Counted from the stretch's first letter, positions 16,506 to 25,672 are shown. The stretch: 30,403 nucleotides of DNA from an uncultured Muribaculaceae bacterium (GCA_910578805.1 CAJTRS010000024.1:1-30403), one strand, 5' to 3'. The notes: generated from the sequence alone by a model not told the origin. A program made the numbers and translations.

Positions 16506-18608
16506 TCAGATGGGTATCGTGAACAGGAACCGAGAGCCGCTTTTGGTGTAGGTGGTGTCGAGGTAAACTTTGCCGTGGAGCAGATTGGCCACCATGCGGC
16601 AGATGTTGAGTCCGAGTCCGAGTCCCTGAGTCATGGTGCTTAGTTTCTCGAAACGTTCGAAAATCACCTCCTCTTTGCCTTCGGGTACTCCTATGCCTGT
16701 ATCAGTGATGGCGAATGTTGCCGTGTGGTTGTCTGTATCAATGCTGTATGACAGTTCCACAGAGCCTGTTTCGGTGAATTTGAGGCCGTTGGTGAGCAGA
16801 TTGATTAGAACCTGTTCCACGCGTTTGCCGTCGGTGTTTATCACATCATCGTCATTGCCCGAATTAACAAAACGCAGGCTCACGCCTTCGGGACGGTATT
16901 TTTTTACGCTTTCAATGGCCACCTCACACAATGTCTTTATGGAGTAGGAGTTTATTGAGGGGCTGGTCATGCTGTTGTCCATGGCGGCTATGTCGATTAC
17001 ATCGTTGACTATTGTCCGCAGCATGTCGGCGCTAAGTTCCACTATCTGGGCATATTTTCCTATGTATTTGCGCTTTTCTTCACTCATGTTGTCAACAATG
17101 AGCCTGGAGTATTCCACTATGGTGTTTACCGGGGTGCTGACTTCGTGGCTCATGTTGTTGATGAATTCGGCTTTGTGATTGTCGGCTTTACGCGCACGGT
17201 CGCGGGCTTCGATCAGTTCTCGCTGTATGTGCTGAAGCTTGTCGCGCTCTTCAAGCAGCAGAGCGTTGGAGGCCTCAAGGTTGGTTGATGAACGGCGTGC
17301 CCGCAGATACAGCATCAGGATTACCAGAAGCAGTATCAAGAGGATTCCCGCGGCGATGAGAATGATCACATATTTTATGTGTCGCCGGCCGAGCTCACCC
17401 TCTTTGTTTTCCAGTTCGAGTGCCGTTTTTTCGGCTTGCAGGCTGTTGAGGTCATAAAGTGTCTGTAGTTCGCGTCCGCGCTCGATGGAATTTTGGATCA
17501 GGTAATTTTCGAGTATCTGGTTGTAGGCCATCGCGGCCTGAAGCATGGCGCCCTTATCGTCGATTTCTGTGGCGGCCTGAAGCATTTGTTTGTACAGCAG
17601 GCGGCGTGATGATGCGTTGGCCGGATTGTCTATCTGTTTTTTCAATATCGTAAGGGCTTCGCCATATCTTTTTTTTGCCATGAGGTAATAGATTGTCGGC
17701 CGCTGTGAGTTGTTGAAATCGTAATGGCAGTCAAGAGATGTTTCGGTCAGAGCCTTGATGCGGTCATAATAATATTCCACCTCGTTGTCGGTCAGGGCGG
17801 TATAATTGCTTAGAATACGACGGTATGTGTTGTAGTAATGGGTGGCGTAGTCACGGTACCGTCGGTTCTGTGCCCGGCTTTGTTCGGCAAGTTTGTCTAT
17901 GATGTCGAGCAGTTTTTTGTTGGCCTCCACGGCTTTGTCCGCGTCACCGAAATTACTGTATATGATGGAGGCGTCAAGGTAGTACATGTTGTATATGCCA
18001 TAGAGGTGAAACGGCAGTTTCTTTATGGCTTCCTCAAGCTTGTTTATGTATTTTGCAAGCATGTCGCCAGGTACAGTTGTGTCAAGATAACTGCATATGA
18101 CGAAGAGCATTTCCATGTTTTCCGTCGGCGTAATATCCTTGTCTTCGCGGTAACGGTGAAGATATTCGTTGAGGCGTTGCTGTCTCACTTTTTCCGAAGA
18201 GTCGATTGCTTCCGAGCGCATCTTTGTCAGGAAAATGAAACTTCTCGTGGCATCGCGCTCACGGCTCTCCGGCATTTTTTCCACGTGTCTGAGCAGGGTG
18301 GTGCATATGGCGGTGTCGATTGAAGCCGAAGCCGAGGCTATGCGGCGTGCTATATCCAACTGCACGGATTCGTCATTGTGTGCGGCGGCAAGATACAGAA
18401 GGACCATGCCGTCAGTCTTTTTGTCGCGGCGGGTGTGCAGATCGAAGAGATCGTAGTATATGCTTACGCTGTCGTTGTATGTTTTGGCTTCAGGCAGGGC
18501 GCTGTGGAGACTGTCGATGAGGAATGTTCTTCGTGAATCATTATAGATGGCGTATGTGGCAAGGGTGGATACAATAGCTGCGACACACAATAGAATCACT
18601 CTCTTCAT
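16506..18608 (-). CDS. Membrane sensor histidine kinase with helical-repeat sensor region
   Basis: The product is 700 residues from the ATG at 18608. Residues 1-20 (MKRVILLCVAAIVSTLATYA) are a signal peptide or membrane anchor. A long helical region resembling TPR repeats (about 40-400) should lie in the periplasm. One membrane helix follows (YVIILIAAGILLILLLVIL, about 415-437), then a coiled coil. The HisKA H-box is MSHEVSTPVN with His488. The HATPase domain has the N-box (INLLTNGLKFTE), G1 (DTGIGVPEG) and G2 (GLGLGLNI). The H-box reads EVSTP rather than the common ELRTP. No receiver domain and no response regulator gene is adjacent, so this is an orphan kinase. An in-frame start at 18698 falls inside the predicted -7 promoter element, so 18608 is preferred. 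Confidence 0.88.
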   Translation of the reverse strand: MKRVILLCVAAIVSTLATYAIYNDSRRTFLIDSLHSALPEAKTYNDSVSIYYDLFDLHTRRDKKTDGMVLLYLAAAHNDESVQLDIARRIASASASIDTAICTTLLRHVEKMPESRERDATRSFIFLTKMRSEAIDSSEKVRQQRLNEYLHRYREDKDITPTENMEMLFVICSYLDTTVPGDMLAKYINKLEEAIKKLPFHLYGIYNMYYLDASIIYSNFGDADKAVEANKKLLDIIDKLAEQSRAQNRRYRDYATHYYNTYRRILSNYTALTDNEVEYYYDRIKALTETSLDCHYDFNNSQRPTIYYLMAKKRYGEALTILKKQIDNPANASSRRLLYKQMLQAATEIDDKGAMLQAAMAYNQILENYLIQNSIERGRELQTLYDLNSLQAEKTALELENKEGELGRRHIKYVIILIAAGILLILLLVILMLYLRARRSSTNLEASNALLLEERDKLQHIQRELIEARDRARKADNHKAEFINNMSHEVSTPVNTIVEYSRLIVDNMSEEKRKYIGKYAQIVELSADMLRTIVNDVIDIAAMDNSMTSPSINSYSIKTLCEVAIESVKKYRPEGVSLRFVNSGNDDDVINTDGKRVEQVLINLLTNGLKFTETGSVELSYSIDTDNHTATFAITDTGIGVPEGKEEVIFERFEKLSTMTQGLGLGLNICRMVANLLHGKVYLDTTYTKSGSRFLFTIPI

Positions 18609-18697
18609 GTTCGGTATGTAAAGCTGATTGGTATAAATTCTGTTGTCAGGCGATTTTTTCTGCAAAATCTTGTTGCGAGGTATTCGGGTTGTTTTCA

Positions 18698-18705
18698 CAA
18701 AGGTA
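18698..18705 (-). promoter_or_regulatory. Candidate -7 promoter element of the sensor kinase gene
   Basis: On the minus strand the bases read TACCTTTG, a full match to TAnnTTTG, about 90 bp upstream of the ATG at 18608. A transcript would start near 18692. No clear -33 partner is seen. Confidence 0.5.
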
Positions 18706-18843
18706 GAGGTTTTTTGTTAGATTGTAATAGGTTTGCTATAATTTTTTTGCCGAAATGAGATATCCTGACTGCGTTGCGGGTAGGCATGCAATAAATGTGT
18801 GATAGATTACGTTATTCCACAGAATTACTATGCACATAAGTCA

Positions 18844-21800
18844 ATGAGTATTACATTAATTCCCAGATATATCGTTTCTGTCCTTGCATGTGTTGTCTCG
18901 GCCTGGTTTTCGGCCGGATACGCTTTTACGCCCGACACTTATGTAAGTGAGTCGGCATTGTCGTCAGGACGTTGGCAGAAGATAAGCGTGTCTTCTACAG
19001 GCATTCATTTCATTCCGGCTGCCACGTTGCGCTCGTGGGGTTTTTCTTCGCCTTACAAGGTCAAGGTGCACGGTTATGGCGGCAAGATGTTGCCTGACCA
19101 TCTGTCATCGGATAATTATATCGATGATTTGCCCTTGTTGCAGGTGCATGCCACGGCCGAAGGGGTATATTTCTATGCCGAAGGGGTGGAGACATGGACT
19201 CTTGTCAATAATAAACATAAACGATATACCCACACGCTGAACCCGTATTCCACAGCCGGATATTATTATGTGACAGAGAATGACGCTCCGCAGCGCGATA
19301 TCCCGCTTGCAGGCCGTCCGGAGATATCGGACAATCCGGCACGCACATTCACATGCAGGCTTTATCATGAATATGACAAGGTGACTTTGAGCAAGTCGGG
19401 AGCCATGCTTTTCGGTGAGGATTTCAGATATAACCGTAGTCATACGTTTAATTTCGAACTTCCTGACAAGGTGTCGGACAATGTGTGGGCACAGACCTCG
19501 TTTGTCACGGATCAGACCGGCAAGGGGTCGCTGTCGTTTTCGGTCAACGGTTCGCAAATGTCGAGAAAAGTGAATGTGGCAAGCACCTCCTCCAAATACT
19601 ATCATGGTTCACGTGTGGTCGATTCCTGTGCGTTTCCCGTTGCGGGCGAACGTCTTGCCTATGGTATCAGTTACACTCCGTCGGGAGTGCTCAATGCCGC
19701 GCATCTTGATGCAATAGACATAAATTACGAGCGTTCCATAGCTTTGAACAAAGGCTGTGTGGAGTTTGACTCGCGGGTTACTTCAGTGGAGCTCGGCAAC
19801 GCCTCGCAGGGCACCATTGTATGGGATATAACCGATCCGGTGGATATAAAGAAGATGAATACATCGCTTTCCGGCACCTCTATGAGGTGGACCAACGATT
19901 ACACCGGGCTCCGGCGCTATGTGGCATGGAATGAAAAAGCTTCTTATCCGTCGCCTAAATCCGTGGGTTCCGTTTCAAACCAGAATCTGCACGGGATTTC
20001 CTCCACTCCCGATATGGTGATCATAACAGCTAGAGACTGGGTGGGCGAAGCTATACGGCTTGCCAATCTGCATCGCAACAGTGAGGAGGCGCTTACCGTG
20101 GAGGTGGTGGTGCAGGACGATGTGTTCAATGAGTTCTCATCGGGGACTCGTGATCCGGGTGCTTTCCGACGGTTTCTGAAAATGCTTTATGACCGCGGCA
20201 AAGAGGCCGGCCGCCCGCTGCGATATGCATTGCTTTTCGGTCGTCCGGTGTTTGATAACCGATTGTTGACCCGGGAGGCTCAGGATATCGGTCTGTCATC
20301 ATTCATACCTTCATGGCAGTCTATGGAGTCGTTGTCGATATCGGATTCGTATATGTCCGATGATATAATAGCCATGCTTGAGGACAATTCCGGACAGAGG
20401 CTCGGATCATCGCCGCTGTCGATAGCTGTGGGCAGGGTGAGCGCCCGCACGCTTACGCAGGCCAAGACTTTTGTGGATAAGATGTATGACTATTACGCGG
20501 CCGGAAAAGATGCTTCGGAGTGGAAGAACCAGGTGGTGCTGATGGCCGACAATGCAAATGGCGGTGTGTTCATGACCGATAGCGAAGCTCAGTATGCCAA
20601 CCATATTTCATCGGAATCCGGCCGGAATATGTTCTACAATAAGGTTTATGTCGATGCCTTTACACTTGAGGGAGGTATCTGTGTCAACGGCCGCAAACGT
20701 CTCCACCGGCTTCTGGACGAAGGTATAATGTGGCTTAACTACATAGGTCACGGTGCTATCACCACATTGGCCGACGAGGGACTGGTCACACGTTATGATA
20801 TGGAACACATGTACAACAAGCGGTTGCCGGTGTTGTTTGCCGCCACCTGTTCGTTCTCACGCTGGGACGGTCCGGATCAGTCAGGCTCCGAACTCATGTT
20901 GTTCAACCCCAAAGGCGGGGTGGTGGCGGCCATAGCTCCCACACGCGAATCGTTGATATCCTTTAACGGGACTATGGCGCGTGAGATTGGTAATGTGGCA
21001 TTTTCACGAGATGAGTCCGGACGCCTCAAGACCATAGGTGAAATATACCGCGAGGCCAAGCAGCGGATACTCAACAATGAGACCAACGGTGTGCACAAAC
21101 TGCGTTACATATTGCTCGGCGATCCGGCCATGAAGTTGGCGGCTCCGCATAACCGTGTGGTGCTGGATTATATCGATGGTAAATCGGTCACCGAACAGGA
21201 TCCCGTGACCATAGAGGCACGCCAGAGTGTAGAACTGGCCGGTTCGGTCATTGATGTGAATGGTGAAAAACTCACTGATTTTAACGGCGAGGTGCTATTT
21301 ACAATGTATGATGCCGAGTTCAGCACCACCTCCAACGGATTGCCCGACAGCGAGACCTCGGGGACGGCAGTGACATTCGACGAGCAGAACAGCAAGCTCT
21401 ACACCGGACGCGGCAAGGTCGCCGACGGAGAGTTCTCGGTAAGGGTGAACATGCCGTCGGAAGTGGCCGACAACTATAGGCCGGCTGCTCTCAATATGTA
21501 TGCTCTTGCCGCCGACGGGCGCGAGGCAGTGGGGTGCAACAGGGATTTCTATGTGTTTGGTACTTGTGAGGACGCCGCCGAAGACAACCAGCCCCCAACC
21601 ATAGATTATGCCTATCTCAACCATGAGTCATACACACAGGGGGCTTCGGTCAACGCATCGCCCATGTTCATAGCCAAGGTAAGTGATGATATAGGCATAA
21701 ATATGTCGATGGCGGGTATAGGACATCAGATGACGCTGAAGCTTGACGATAACCGTACATACACCGATGTATCGCTATACTATACACCGGCCGCCGACGG

Positions 21801-22248
21801 ATCGTTCTCCGGAACAATAGCATATCCTATGGAGGACCTGCCGGCCGGAAACCACACGCTGATATTCAGAGTGTGGGACACCTCGGGCAATTCCACGTAT
21901 AAGACTCTCGATTTCTTTGTGGACCCCACAATGGCTCCGAAACTGTTTGACATATACACCGACGTCAATCCGGCCTCTGTAGAAGCCAATTTCTACATAT
22001 CGCACAATCGTCCTGACGCCGAACTTACGGTGACGCTCGACATATACAATATGCTCGGACACCGAGTGTGGACCACGACGGTCACAGACCGCAGCGACAT
22101 GTTCATAAGCGCCCCTATACGCTGGAACCTGTGTGGACAGTCGGGAGCAAGGGTAGGCCGCGGCATATACATCTATCGGGCCACTGTCAAGGCTGACGGG
22201 CAGGAGGTGCAGTCCGATGCCAAGCGTATAGCCGTCACCGGCCATTGA
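18844..22248 (+). CDS. porU: Type IX secretion system sortase PorU (C25 gingipain-like peptidase)
   Basis: The product is 1,134 residues from ATG 18844. PorU sits on the outer surface, removes the C-terminal sorting domain of type IX cargo and helps attach the cargo to the cell. The signal peptide is about 1-27 (MSITLIPRYIVSVLACVVS...). The C25 peptidase core has the His motif YIGHGA (His636) and the Cys motif AATCSFSRWD (Cys669); their spacing of 33 matches what I recall for P. gingivalis PorU. After it come beta-sandwich regions and a C-terminal sorting-type domain ending IYIYRATVKADGQEVQSDAKRI. A GTG 45 bp upstream is in frame, but the ATG gives the better signal peptide. porV, its usual partner, is not adjacent. 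It converges with the next gene with a 2-bp gap. Confidence 0.9.
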   Translation: MSITLIPRYIVSVLACVVSAWFSAGYAFTPDTYVSESALSSGRWQKISVSSTGIHFIPAATLRSWGFSSPYKVKVHGYGGKMLPDHLSSDNYIDDLPLLQVHATAEGVYFYAEGVETWTLVNNKHKRYTHTLNPYSTAGYYYVTENDAPQRDIPLAGRPEISDNPARTFTCRLYHEYDKVTLSKSGAMLFGEDFRYNRSHTFNFELPDKVSDNVWAQTSFVTDQTGKGSLSFSVNGSQMSRKVNVASTSSKYYHGSRVVDSCAFPVAGERLAYGISYTPSGVLNAAHLDAIDINYERSIALNKGCVEFDSRVTSVELGNASQGTIVWDITDPVDIKKMNTSLSGTSMRWTNDYTGLRRYVAWNEKASYPSPKSVGSVSNQNLHGISSTPDMVIITARDWVGEAIRLANLHRNSEEALTVEVVVQDDVFNEFSSGTRDPGAFRRFLKMLYDRGKEAGRPLRYALLFGRPVFDNRLLTREAQDIGLSSFIPSWQSMESLSISDSYMSDDIIAMLEDNSGQRLGSSPLSIAVGRVSARTLTQAKTFVDKMYDYYAAGKDASEWKNQVVLMADNANGGVFMTDSEAQYANHISSESGRNMFYNKVYVDAFTLEGGICVNGRKRLHRLLDEGIMWLNYIGHGAITTLADEGLVTRYDMEHMYNKRLPVLFAATCSFSRWDGPDQSGSELMLFNPKGGVVAAIAPTRESLISFNGTMAREIGNVAFSRDESGRLKTIGEIYREAKQRILNNETNGVHKLRYILLGDPAMKLAAPHNRVVLDYIDGKSVTEQDPVTIEARQSVELAGSVIDVNGEKLTDFNGEVLFTMYDAEFSTTSNGLPDSETSGTAVTFDEQNSKLYTGRGKVADGEFSVRVNMPSEVADNYRPAALNMYALAADGREAVGCNRDFYVFGTCEDAAEDNQPPTIDYAYLNHESYTQGASVNASPMFIAKVSDDIGINMSMAGIGHQMTLKLDDNRTYTDVSLYYTPAADGSFSGTIAYPMEDLPAGNHTLIFRVWDTSGNSTYKTLDFFVDPTMAPKLFDIYTDVNPASVEANFYISHNRPDAELTVTLDIYNMLGHRVWTTTVTDRSDMFISAPIRWNLCGQSGARVGRGIYIYRATVKADGQEVQSDAKRIAVTGH

Positions 22249-22250
22249 TG

Positions 22251-23105
22251 TCAGAATTCGGCGTTGACAAGCACCTGGCAGTGATCTGAAAGACAGCTGT
22301 CTTCATTGGTTTCGGCAAGCACTCCGTAGCTTATCGCCTTAAGCCCGTTGCCGGTAAATACGTAATCGATAAGTTCACGTTTGTCATAAGGTAGCGAGAA
22401 GAAATCGTGATAAGTCCAGGCCGGTCCATAGACAATGGGTGCGTTGCTTCGCGCATCGGTGAGCCTGCATGGAGCGGCAGGGTCTGTGATATGTGCCACC
22501 ACATCAGAGTCAGGTGTGGAATTGAAATCGCCGGTAACCACCACTGGCCGTCCTCCGGACAGTTTATTCAACCTGTCGAGGATAAGCGACACACCTTCGC
22601 TACGGGCCTGTTGCCCTACATGGTCAAGATGCGTGTTTAGCGCAAATATCTCTTTTCCCGATTCTTTATGGCGCAGGATAGCCCATGTGGCTATGCGCAC
22701 GCAGGCACCGTCCCACCCTAATGATCCCGGTTCTTCCGGGGTGGAGCTGAGCCAGAAATTCCCTGAGTCGATAAGATCGAATTTATCACGTTTCCACCAC
22801 AAAGCGGCAAATTCTCCCTGATCCTTTCCGTCATCGCGTCCAACACCGGTCATGGCGTATCGGGGCATGCGTGTCACCAGGTCGTCAAGCTGGTTCTTAA
22901 GTACTTCCTGAGTGCCCACTATGTCGGCGTCGTAGAAGTTTATGGCATTTGCGGCAAGGTCTTTACGTAGCCGCCAGTTGTTTTTGCCATCGGCCGGATT
23001 GTCATAACGGATATTGAAACTCATGATCCTGAGCTGTTCGGCAGAAGTAAAAAGTGTCGATAAGGCGAGCAGTGCAGTGGCTGATAAAATACGTAAATAC
23101 TTCAT
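22251..23105 (-). CDS. Secreted endonuclease/exonuclease/phosphatase family protein
   Basis: The product is 284 residues with a signal peptide (about 1-22, MKYLRILSATALLALS...). The metal-dependent EEP fold is complete: Asn31 in MSFNIRYDN, Glu67 in GTQEVL, His159 in NTHLDHVG, Asp193 and Asn195 in TGDFNSTPDS, and Asp274-His275 in LSDHCQV. Family members cleave phosphodiester bonds in nucleic acids, sugars or lipids. The exact substrate is not evident. Export suggests a scavenging or cell-envelope role. It converges with porU. Confidence 0.9.
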   Translation of the reverse strand: MKYLRILSATALLALSTLFTSAEQLRIMSFNIRYDNPADGKNNWRLRKDLAANAINFYDADIVGTQEVLKNQLDDLVTRMPRYAMTGVGRDDGKDQGEFAALWWKRDKFDLIDSGNFWLSSTPEEPGSLGWDGACVRIATWAILRHKESGKEIFALNTHLDHVGQQARSEGVSLILDRLNKLSGGRPVVVTGDFNSTPDSDVVAHITDPAAPCRLTDARSNAPIVYGPAWTYHDFFSLPYDKRELIDYVFTGNGLKAISYGVLAETNEDSCLSDHCQVLVNAEF

Positions 23106-23192
23106 GGGATAGTTTTGATTATGGTTTTAATTGAAGAGTAATTATTTTGAGTGGCTAATATATGAAAAAAGTGTCGATTTTTTTACCGTGGG

Positions 23193-23200
23193 CAAAAATA
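23193..23200 (-). promoter_or_regulatory. Possible -7 element for the endonuclease-fold gene
   Basis: The minus strand reads TATTTTTG, matching TAnnTTTG, which would give a leader of about 80 nt. No good -33 element is seen. Confidence 0.3.
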
Positions 23201-23213
23201 GGCTGTAAAAACA

Positions 23214-23243
23214 TTGCGGGTCGAAAAAACTTTGCTAAATTTG
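23214..23243 (+). promoter_or_regulatory. Promoter of tRNA-Ser
   Basis: TTG at 23214-23216, a 19-bp spacer, then TAAATTTG at 23236-23243, a full -7 match. The predicted start is near 23250, 14 nt before the mature tRNA. Confidence 0.55.
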
Positions 23244-23263
23244 CACCCGCAAACCACTGCATT

Positions 23264-23350
23264 GGAAAGATGCCGGAGTGGTCGATCGGGACGGTCTCGA
23301 AAACCGTTGTACCCTTACGGGTACCCAGGGTTCGAATCCCTGTCTTTCCG
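23264..23350 (+). tRNA. tRNA-Ser, anticodon CGA
   Basis: The 87-nt cloverleaf has acceptor arm GGAAAGA (23264-23270) with TCTTTCC (23343-23349) and discriminator G (23350). The anticodon stem ACGGT/ACCGT flanks loop CTCGAAA with anticodon CGA (23298-23300), reading UCG. A long variable arm (GTACCC/GGGTAC with loop TTAC) marks a class II tRNA, as expected for serine. The T arm is CAGGG-TTCGAAT-CCCTG. CCA is not encoded. A tyrosine recombinase gene follows downstream. Confidence 0.96.
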
Positions 23351-23352
23351 CA

Positions 23353-23383
23353 AAAGAGCAATCCTTTGGGGTTGCTCTTTTTG
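23353..23383 (+). terminator. Intrinsic terminator after tRNA-Ser
   Basis: AAAGAGCAATCC (23353-23364) pairs with GGGTTGCTCTTT (23369-23380) with one T-G pair and loop TTTG. The 3' arm runs into a T-rich end. Confidence 0.8.
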
Positions 23384-23412
23384 CGTAGTAGGTGTTACGG
23401 TATGCTGACTGA

Positions 23413-23438
23413 TTGCAATTAGTCCTTGCAATTAGTCC
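23413..23438 (+). repeat. Perfect 13-bp tandem duplication before the recombinase gene
   Basis: TTGCAATTAGTCC occurs twice with no gap (23413-23425 and 23426-23438). Each copy contains the palindrome TTGCAA. It lies between the tRNA terminator and the recombinase promoter, where recombinase core or arm sites could be found; that role is inference. Confidence 0.7.
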
Positions 23439-23512
23439 TTTATGGTTGCTGTTTGGCTTAGAGGGCGTGGGGTCGGGATATCTGCCGGCAAAGATGACAC
23501 GCGGCTATGAAT

Positions 23513-23520
23513 TATCTTTG
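23513..23520 (+). promoter_or_regulatory. Candidate -7 element of the recombinase gene
   Basis: TATCTTTG matches TAnnTTTG and ends 13 bp before the ATG at 23534, so the message would have a very short leader. No good -33 TTTG is seen. Confidence 0.45.
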
Positions 23521-23533
23521 CTAAAAAAATCCA

Positions 23534-24763
23534 ATGGCAAAGATTAAGATAAAGCTCTTGAAATATAGGCGTGTGCCGCGCGGCGCGACTTTACATGGTT
23601 TGGGCGAGTTGGTTATTATGGTGCTACATGGAGGTTCTACTTGCCGGCTGCGCACGGATTACCGGCTCAGAGATGATGAATGGGACGACCGCAGAAGCGG
23701 AATTTCATTCGGTTCCCAATCACCTGACCGGCTTGATTATCTGATGCGGGTGCAGGAAGGCCTGCGGCGTGATATGGAGCGCATAGGACGCATCGTAAGA
23801 CGGCTTGACGAGCGCGGTCTGCCATATTCGGCGTCCGACATAGCCGGCGAGTACCGGCGGTTTGTGCATGAGTGTTCATTGGTGCGGTTTATGGGAGAAC
23901 TGATAGCGCGGTTGAGGTTGGCAGGCAAGAGGCGCACGGCCGAGATATATGCCGCCACATTGCGTAGTTTTTCCACGTTTTTATCCTCCGGTGGCGGCGA
24001 TATTGTGATGGATTGCATGGATCGTCAGCTTATGGAGCTGTATGAGGGCTTTCTGCGTGGCCGAGGTCTTACGCCAAACACCTCGTCGTTTTACATGCGT
24101 GTGCTTCGGGCTGTATATAACCGTGCCGCCGACTGCGGCATGATAGAGCAGCGCAATCCCTTCCGACATGTCTATACCGGTGTGGAGCGTACGGTGAAGC
24201 GTGCTTTGGGCTTGGCGGAACTCAAGGCTATAAAGCGACTTGATCTGTCGGATACGCCGGCGCTTGATTATGCGCGCGATATGTTCATGATGAGTTTCTA
24301 CACCCGCGGCATGGCGTTTATCGACATGGCATTTCTGCGCAAGAGCGATCTGCGCGGCGGATATCTGTCGTATCGCCGACGCAAGACCGGCCAGCGTCTG
24401 TCGGTCGAATGGACCGATGAGATGCAACTTATCCTTGACAAGTATCCTGAGAATCCCACCAAGTATCTGTTGCCGGTAATACGCAGTGATTCCGTCAACG
24501 AGTTCTGGTGCTATCGCAATACCGCGTACAATATCAATTATAGCTTGAAAAAGATAGCCATGATGGTAGGAGTGAGCATGCCTCTTACGCTTTACTGCGC
24601 CCGCCACAGCTGGGCCACTGCGGCCCGTGAACACGGAGTGCCCGTGAGTGTGATAAGCGAGGGCATGGGGCATGGTTCGGAAAGCACCACACGCATATAT
24701 CTCGCTTCACTTGACGCTTCTACGGTGGATTGCGCCAACCGTATGATAATCCGGTCGCTGTAG
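23534..24763 (+). CDS. Tyrosine-type site-specific recombinase/integrase
   Basis: The product is 409 residues. It contains an N-terminal arm-binding-like domain (about 1-95), a SAM-like core-binding domain (about 110-215) and a catalytic domain (about 225-400). Catalytic features are Arg258 in FYTRGMAFIDMAFL, the Lys hairpin RRRKTGQR, ARHSWATAAREHG, the GHGSESTTRIY segment and the nucleophile Tyr389. This is the form common in Bacteroidales mobile elements and in recombinases that invert promoters or surface-protein genes. It starts 184 bp after tRNA-Ser and is followed by a strong terminator. No excisionase or transfer gene lies beside it, so integrase of an island and stand-alone invertase both remain possible. 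Confidence 0.93.
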   Translation: MAKIKIKLLKYRRVPRGATLHGLGELVIMVLHGGSTCRLRTDYRLRDDEWDDRRSGISFGSQSPDRLDYLMRVQEGLRRDMERIGRIVRRLDERGLPYSASDIAGEYRRFVHECSLVRFMGELIARLRLAGKRRTAEIYAATLRSFSTFLSSGGGDIVMDCMDRQLMELYEGFLRGRGLTPNTSSFYMRVLRAVYNRAADCGMIEQRNPFRHVYTGVERTVKRALGLAELKAIKRLDLSDTPALDYARDMFMMSFYTRGMAFIDMAFLRKSDLRGGYLSYRRRKTGQRLSVEWTDEMQLILDKYPENPTKYLLPVIRSDSVNEFWCYRNTAYNINYSLKKIAMMVGVSMPLTLYCARHSWATAAREHGVPVSVISEGMGHGSESTTRIYLASLDASTVDCANRMIIRSL

Positions 24764-24797
24764 CCAATAGAGGATACAAATCAGACGAATAGACGGA

Positions 24798-24838
24798 AAA
24801 ACAAATGACGGTGAAATCACTTCACCGTCATTTGTTTT
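24798..24838 (+). terminator. Strong bidirectional terminator after the recombinase gene
   Basis: An 18-bp perfect inverted repeat: AAAACAAATGACGGTGAA (24798-24815) and TTCACCGTCATTTGTTTT (24821-24838), loop ATCAC. A T run ends the 3' arm and an A run precedes the 5' arm, so it can work in both directions. Confidence 0.85.
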
Positions 24839-25033
24839 GACTAAGCATGTCAATAAACTAAAATCCAATCTATTATTAAACCTTACTTCTACAAATTCTG
24901 TATGTGGTCATAGTATATTTGATTTATGATACGGGGCATTTGTTATGAGTTATGCTCTATAAGCACGCATGTTTTGGAAAACACTTATGAGGAAATGAAA
25001 TTTTTTTGATTTATTGCATTTTTATGTTGTGTG
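24839..25033. other. AT-rich non-coding stretch upstream of the sigma factor promoter
   Basis: The gap between the recombinase and sigma factor genes is 354 bp. It holds the terminator at 24798-24838 and the promoter at 25034-25065. In the AT-rich part between them I see no gene, strong repeat or RNA structure. Confidence 0.6.
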
Positions 25034-25065
25034 TTTGGAAATGAATTACCTGAATGCTATCTTTG
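25034..25065 (+). promoter_or_regulatory. Promoter of the sigma/anti-sigma pair
   Basis: TTTG at 25034-25037, a 20-bp spacer, then TATCTTTG at 25058-25065. This is a full Bacteroidetes housekeeping promoter. The start is predicted near 25072, 46 nt before the ATG at 25118. Confidence 0.7.
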
Positions 25066-25117
25066 CAATCATATAATGATTTTAATTATAAGGCCTTAGG
25101 AATAGGAGTCAACAGCC

Positions 25118-25672
25118 ATGAGTGAAAATGCAGCCGATGTGTTTCGTCAAGTATTCGACCGATATTATAACCGGTTGATATACCATGCGCTCCGCTTTGT
25201 GGATAACGAGGCCGAAGCCGAGGACGTGGTGGAGGACGCGTTTTGCGAGTTGTGGCGTAACAGAGAGGCTATTGACTTTCAACAGAATATACAAAGCTAT
25301 CTATATCGGGCCGTATCTACACGCGCGCTTAATGTGCTCCGTCACAAAGGTGTGGCGGCAACACGTATAGAGCTGATGGAGCAGATCAATGTGTCACGCA
25401 TGGAATACATGGCATCGCAGGACGGCGTAATGCCCATAGAGACCGAAGAGCTCCGCCGCGAATTGAACGAGGCCATAGCAGGCCTTCCCGACAAATGCCG
25501 CGAGGTGTTTAAGCTCAGTTACATGCACGGACTGAAGAACAGTGATATCGCTGATGCCATGGACGTGTCGGTGCGCACAGTCGAGGCACACATGTACAAG
25601 GCTCTGCGCATGCTTCGTGAGAAGCTAAGGCATTTATTGGCATTTCTGCTCTTTTTCACAACTTTTTATTGA
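25118..25672 (+). CDS. ECF RNA polymerase sigma factor (FecI-like)
   Basis: The product is 184 residues. Region 2 spans about 8-75 (FDRYYNRLIYHALRFVDNEAE, then AEDVVEDAFCELW, then IQSYLYRAVSTRALN). Region 4 spans about 110-170 (LPDKCREVFKLSYM, NSDIADAMDVSVRTVEAHMYKAL). ECF factors of this type direct transcription of surface-uptake genes when a cognate FecR-type anti-sigma factor releases them. The next gene is such an anti-sigma factor, 57 bp downstream. The C-terminus is unusually hydrophobic (LLAFLLFFTTFY). It is transcribed from a housekeeping-type promoter. Confidence 0.93.
   Translation: MSENAADVFRQVFDRYYNRLIYHALRFVDNEAEAEDVVEDAFCELWRNREAIDFQQNIQSYLYRAVSTRALNVLRHKGVAATRIELMEQINVSRMEYMASQDGVMPIETEELRRELNEAIAGLPDKCREVFKLSYMHGLKNSDIADAMDVSVRTVEAHMYKALRMLREKLRHLLAFLLFFTTFY

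Noticed and set aside
18609..18698. 30-residue N-terminal extension of the sensor kinase
   Set aside because: The start codon lies within the predicted -7 promoter element, and the downstream ATG gives a proper signal peptide.
18799..18843. GTG-initiated 15-residue extension of PorU
   Set aside because: It puts polar residues before the signal peptide; ATG 18844 gives a normal one.
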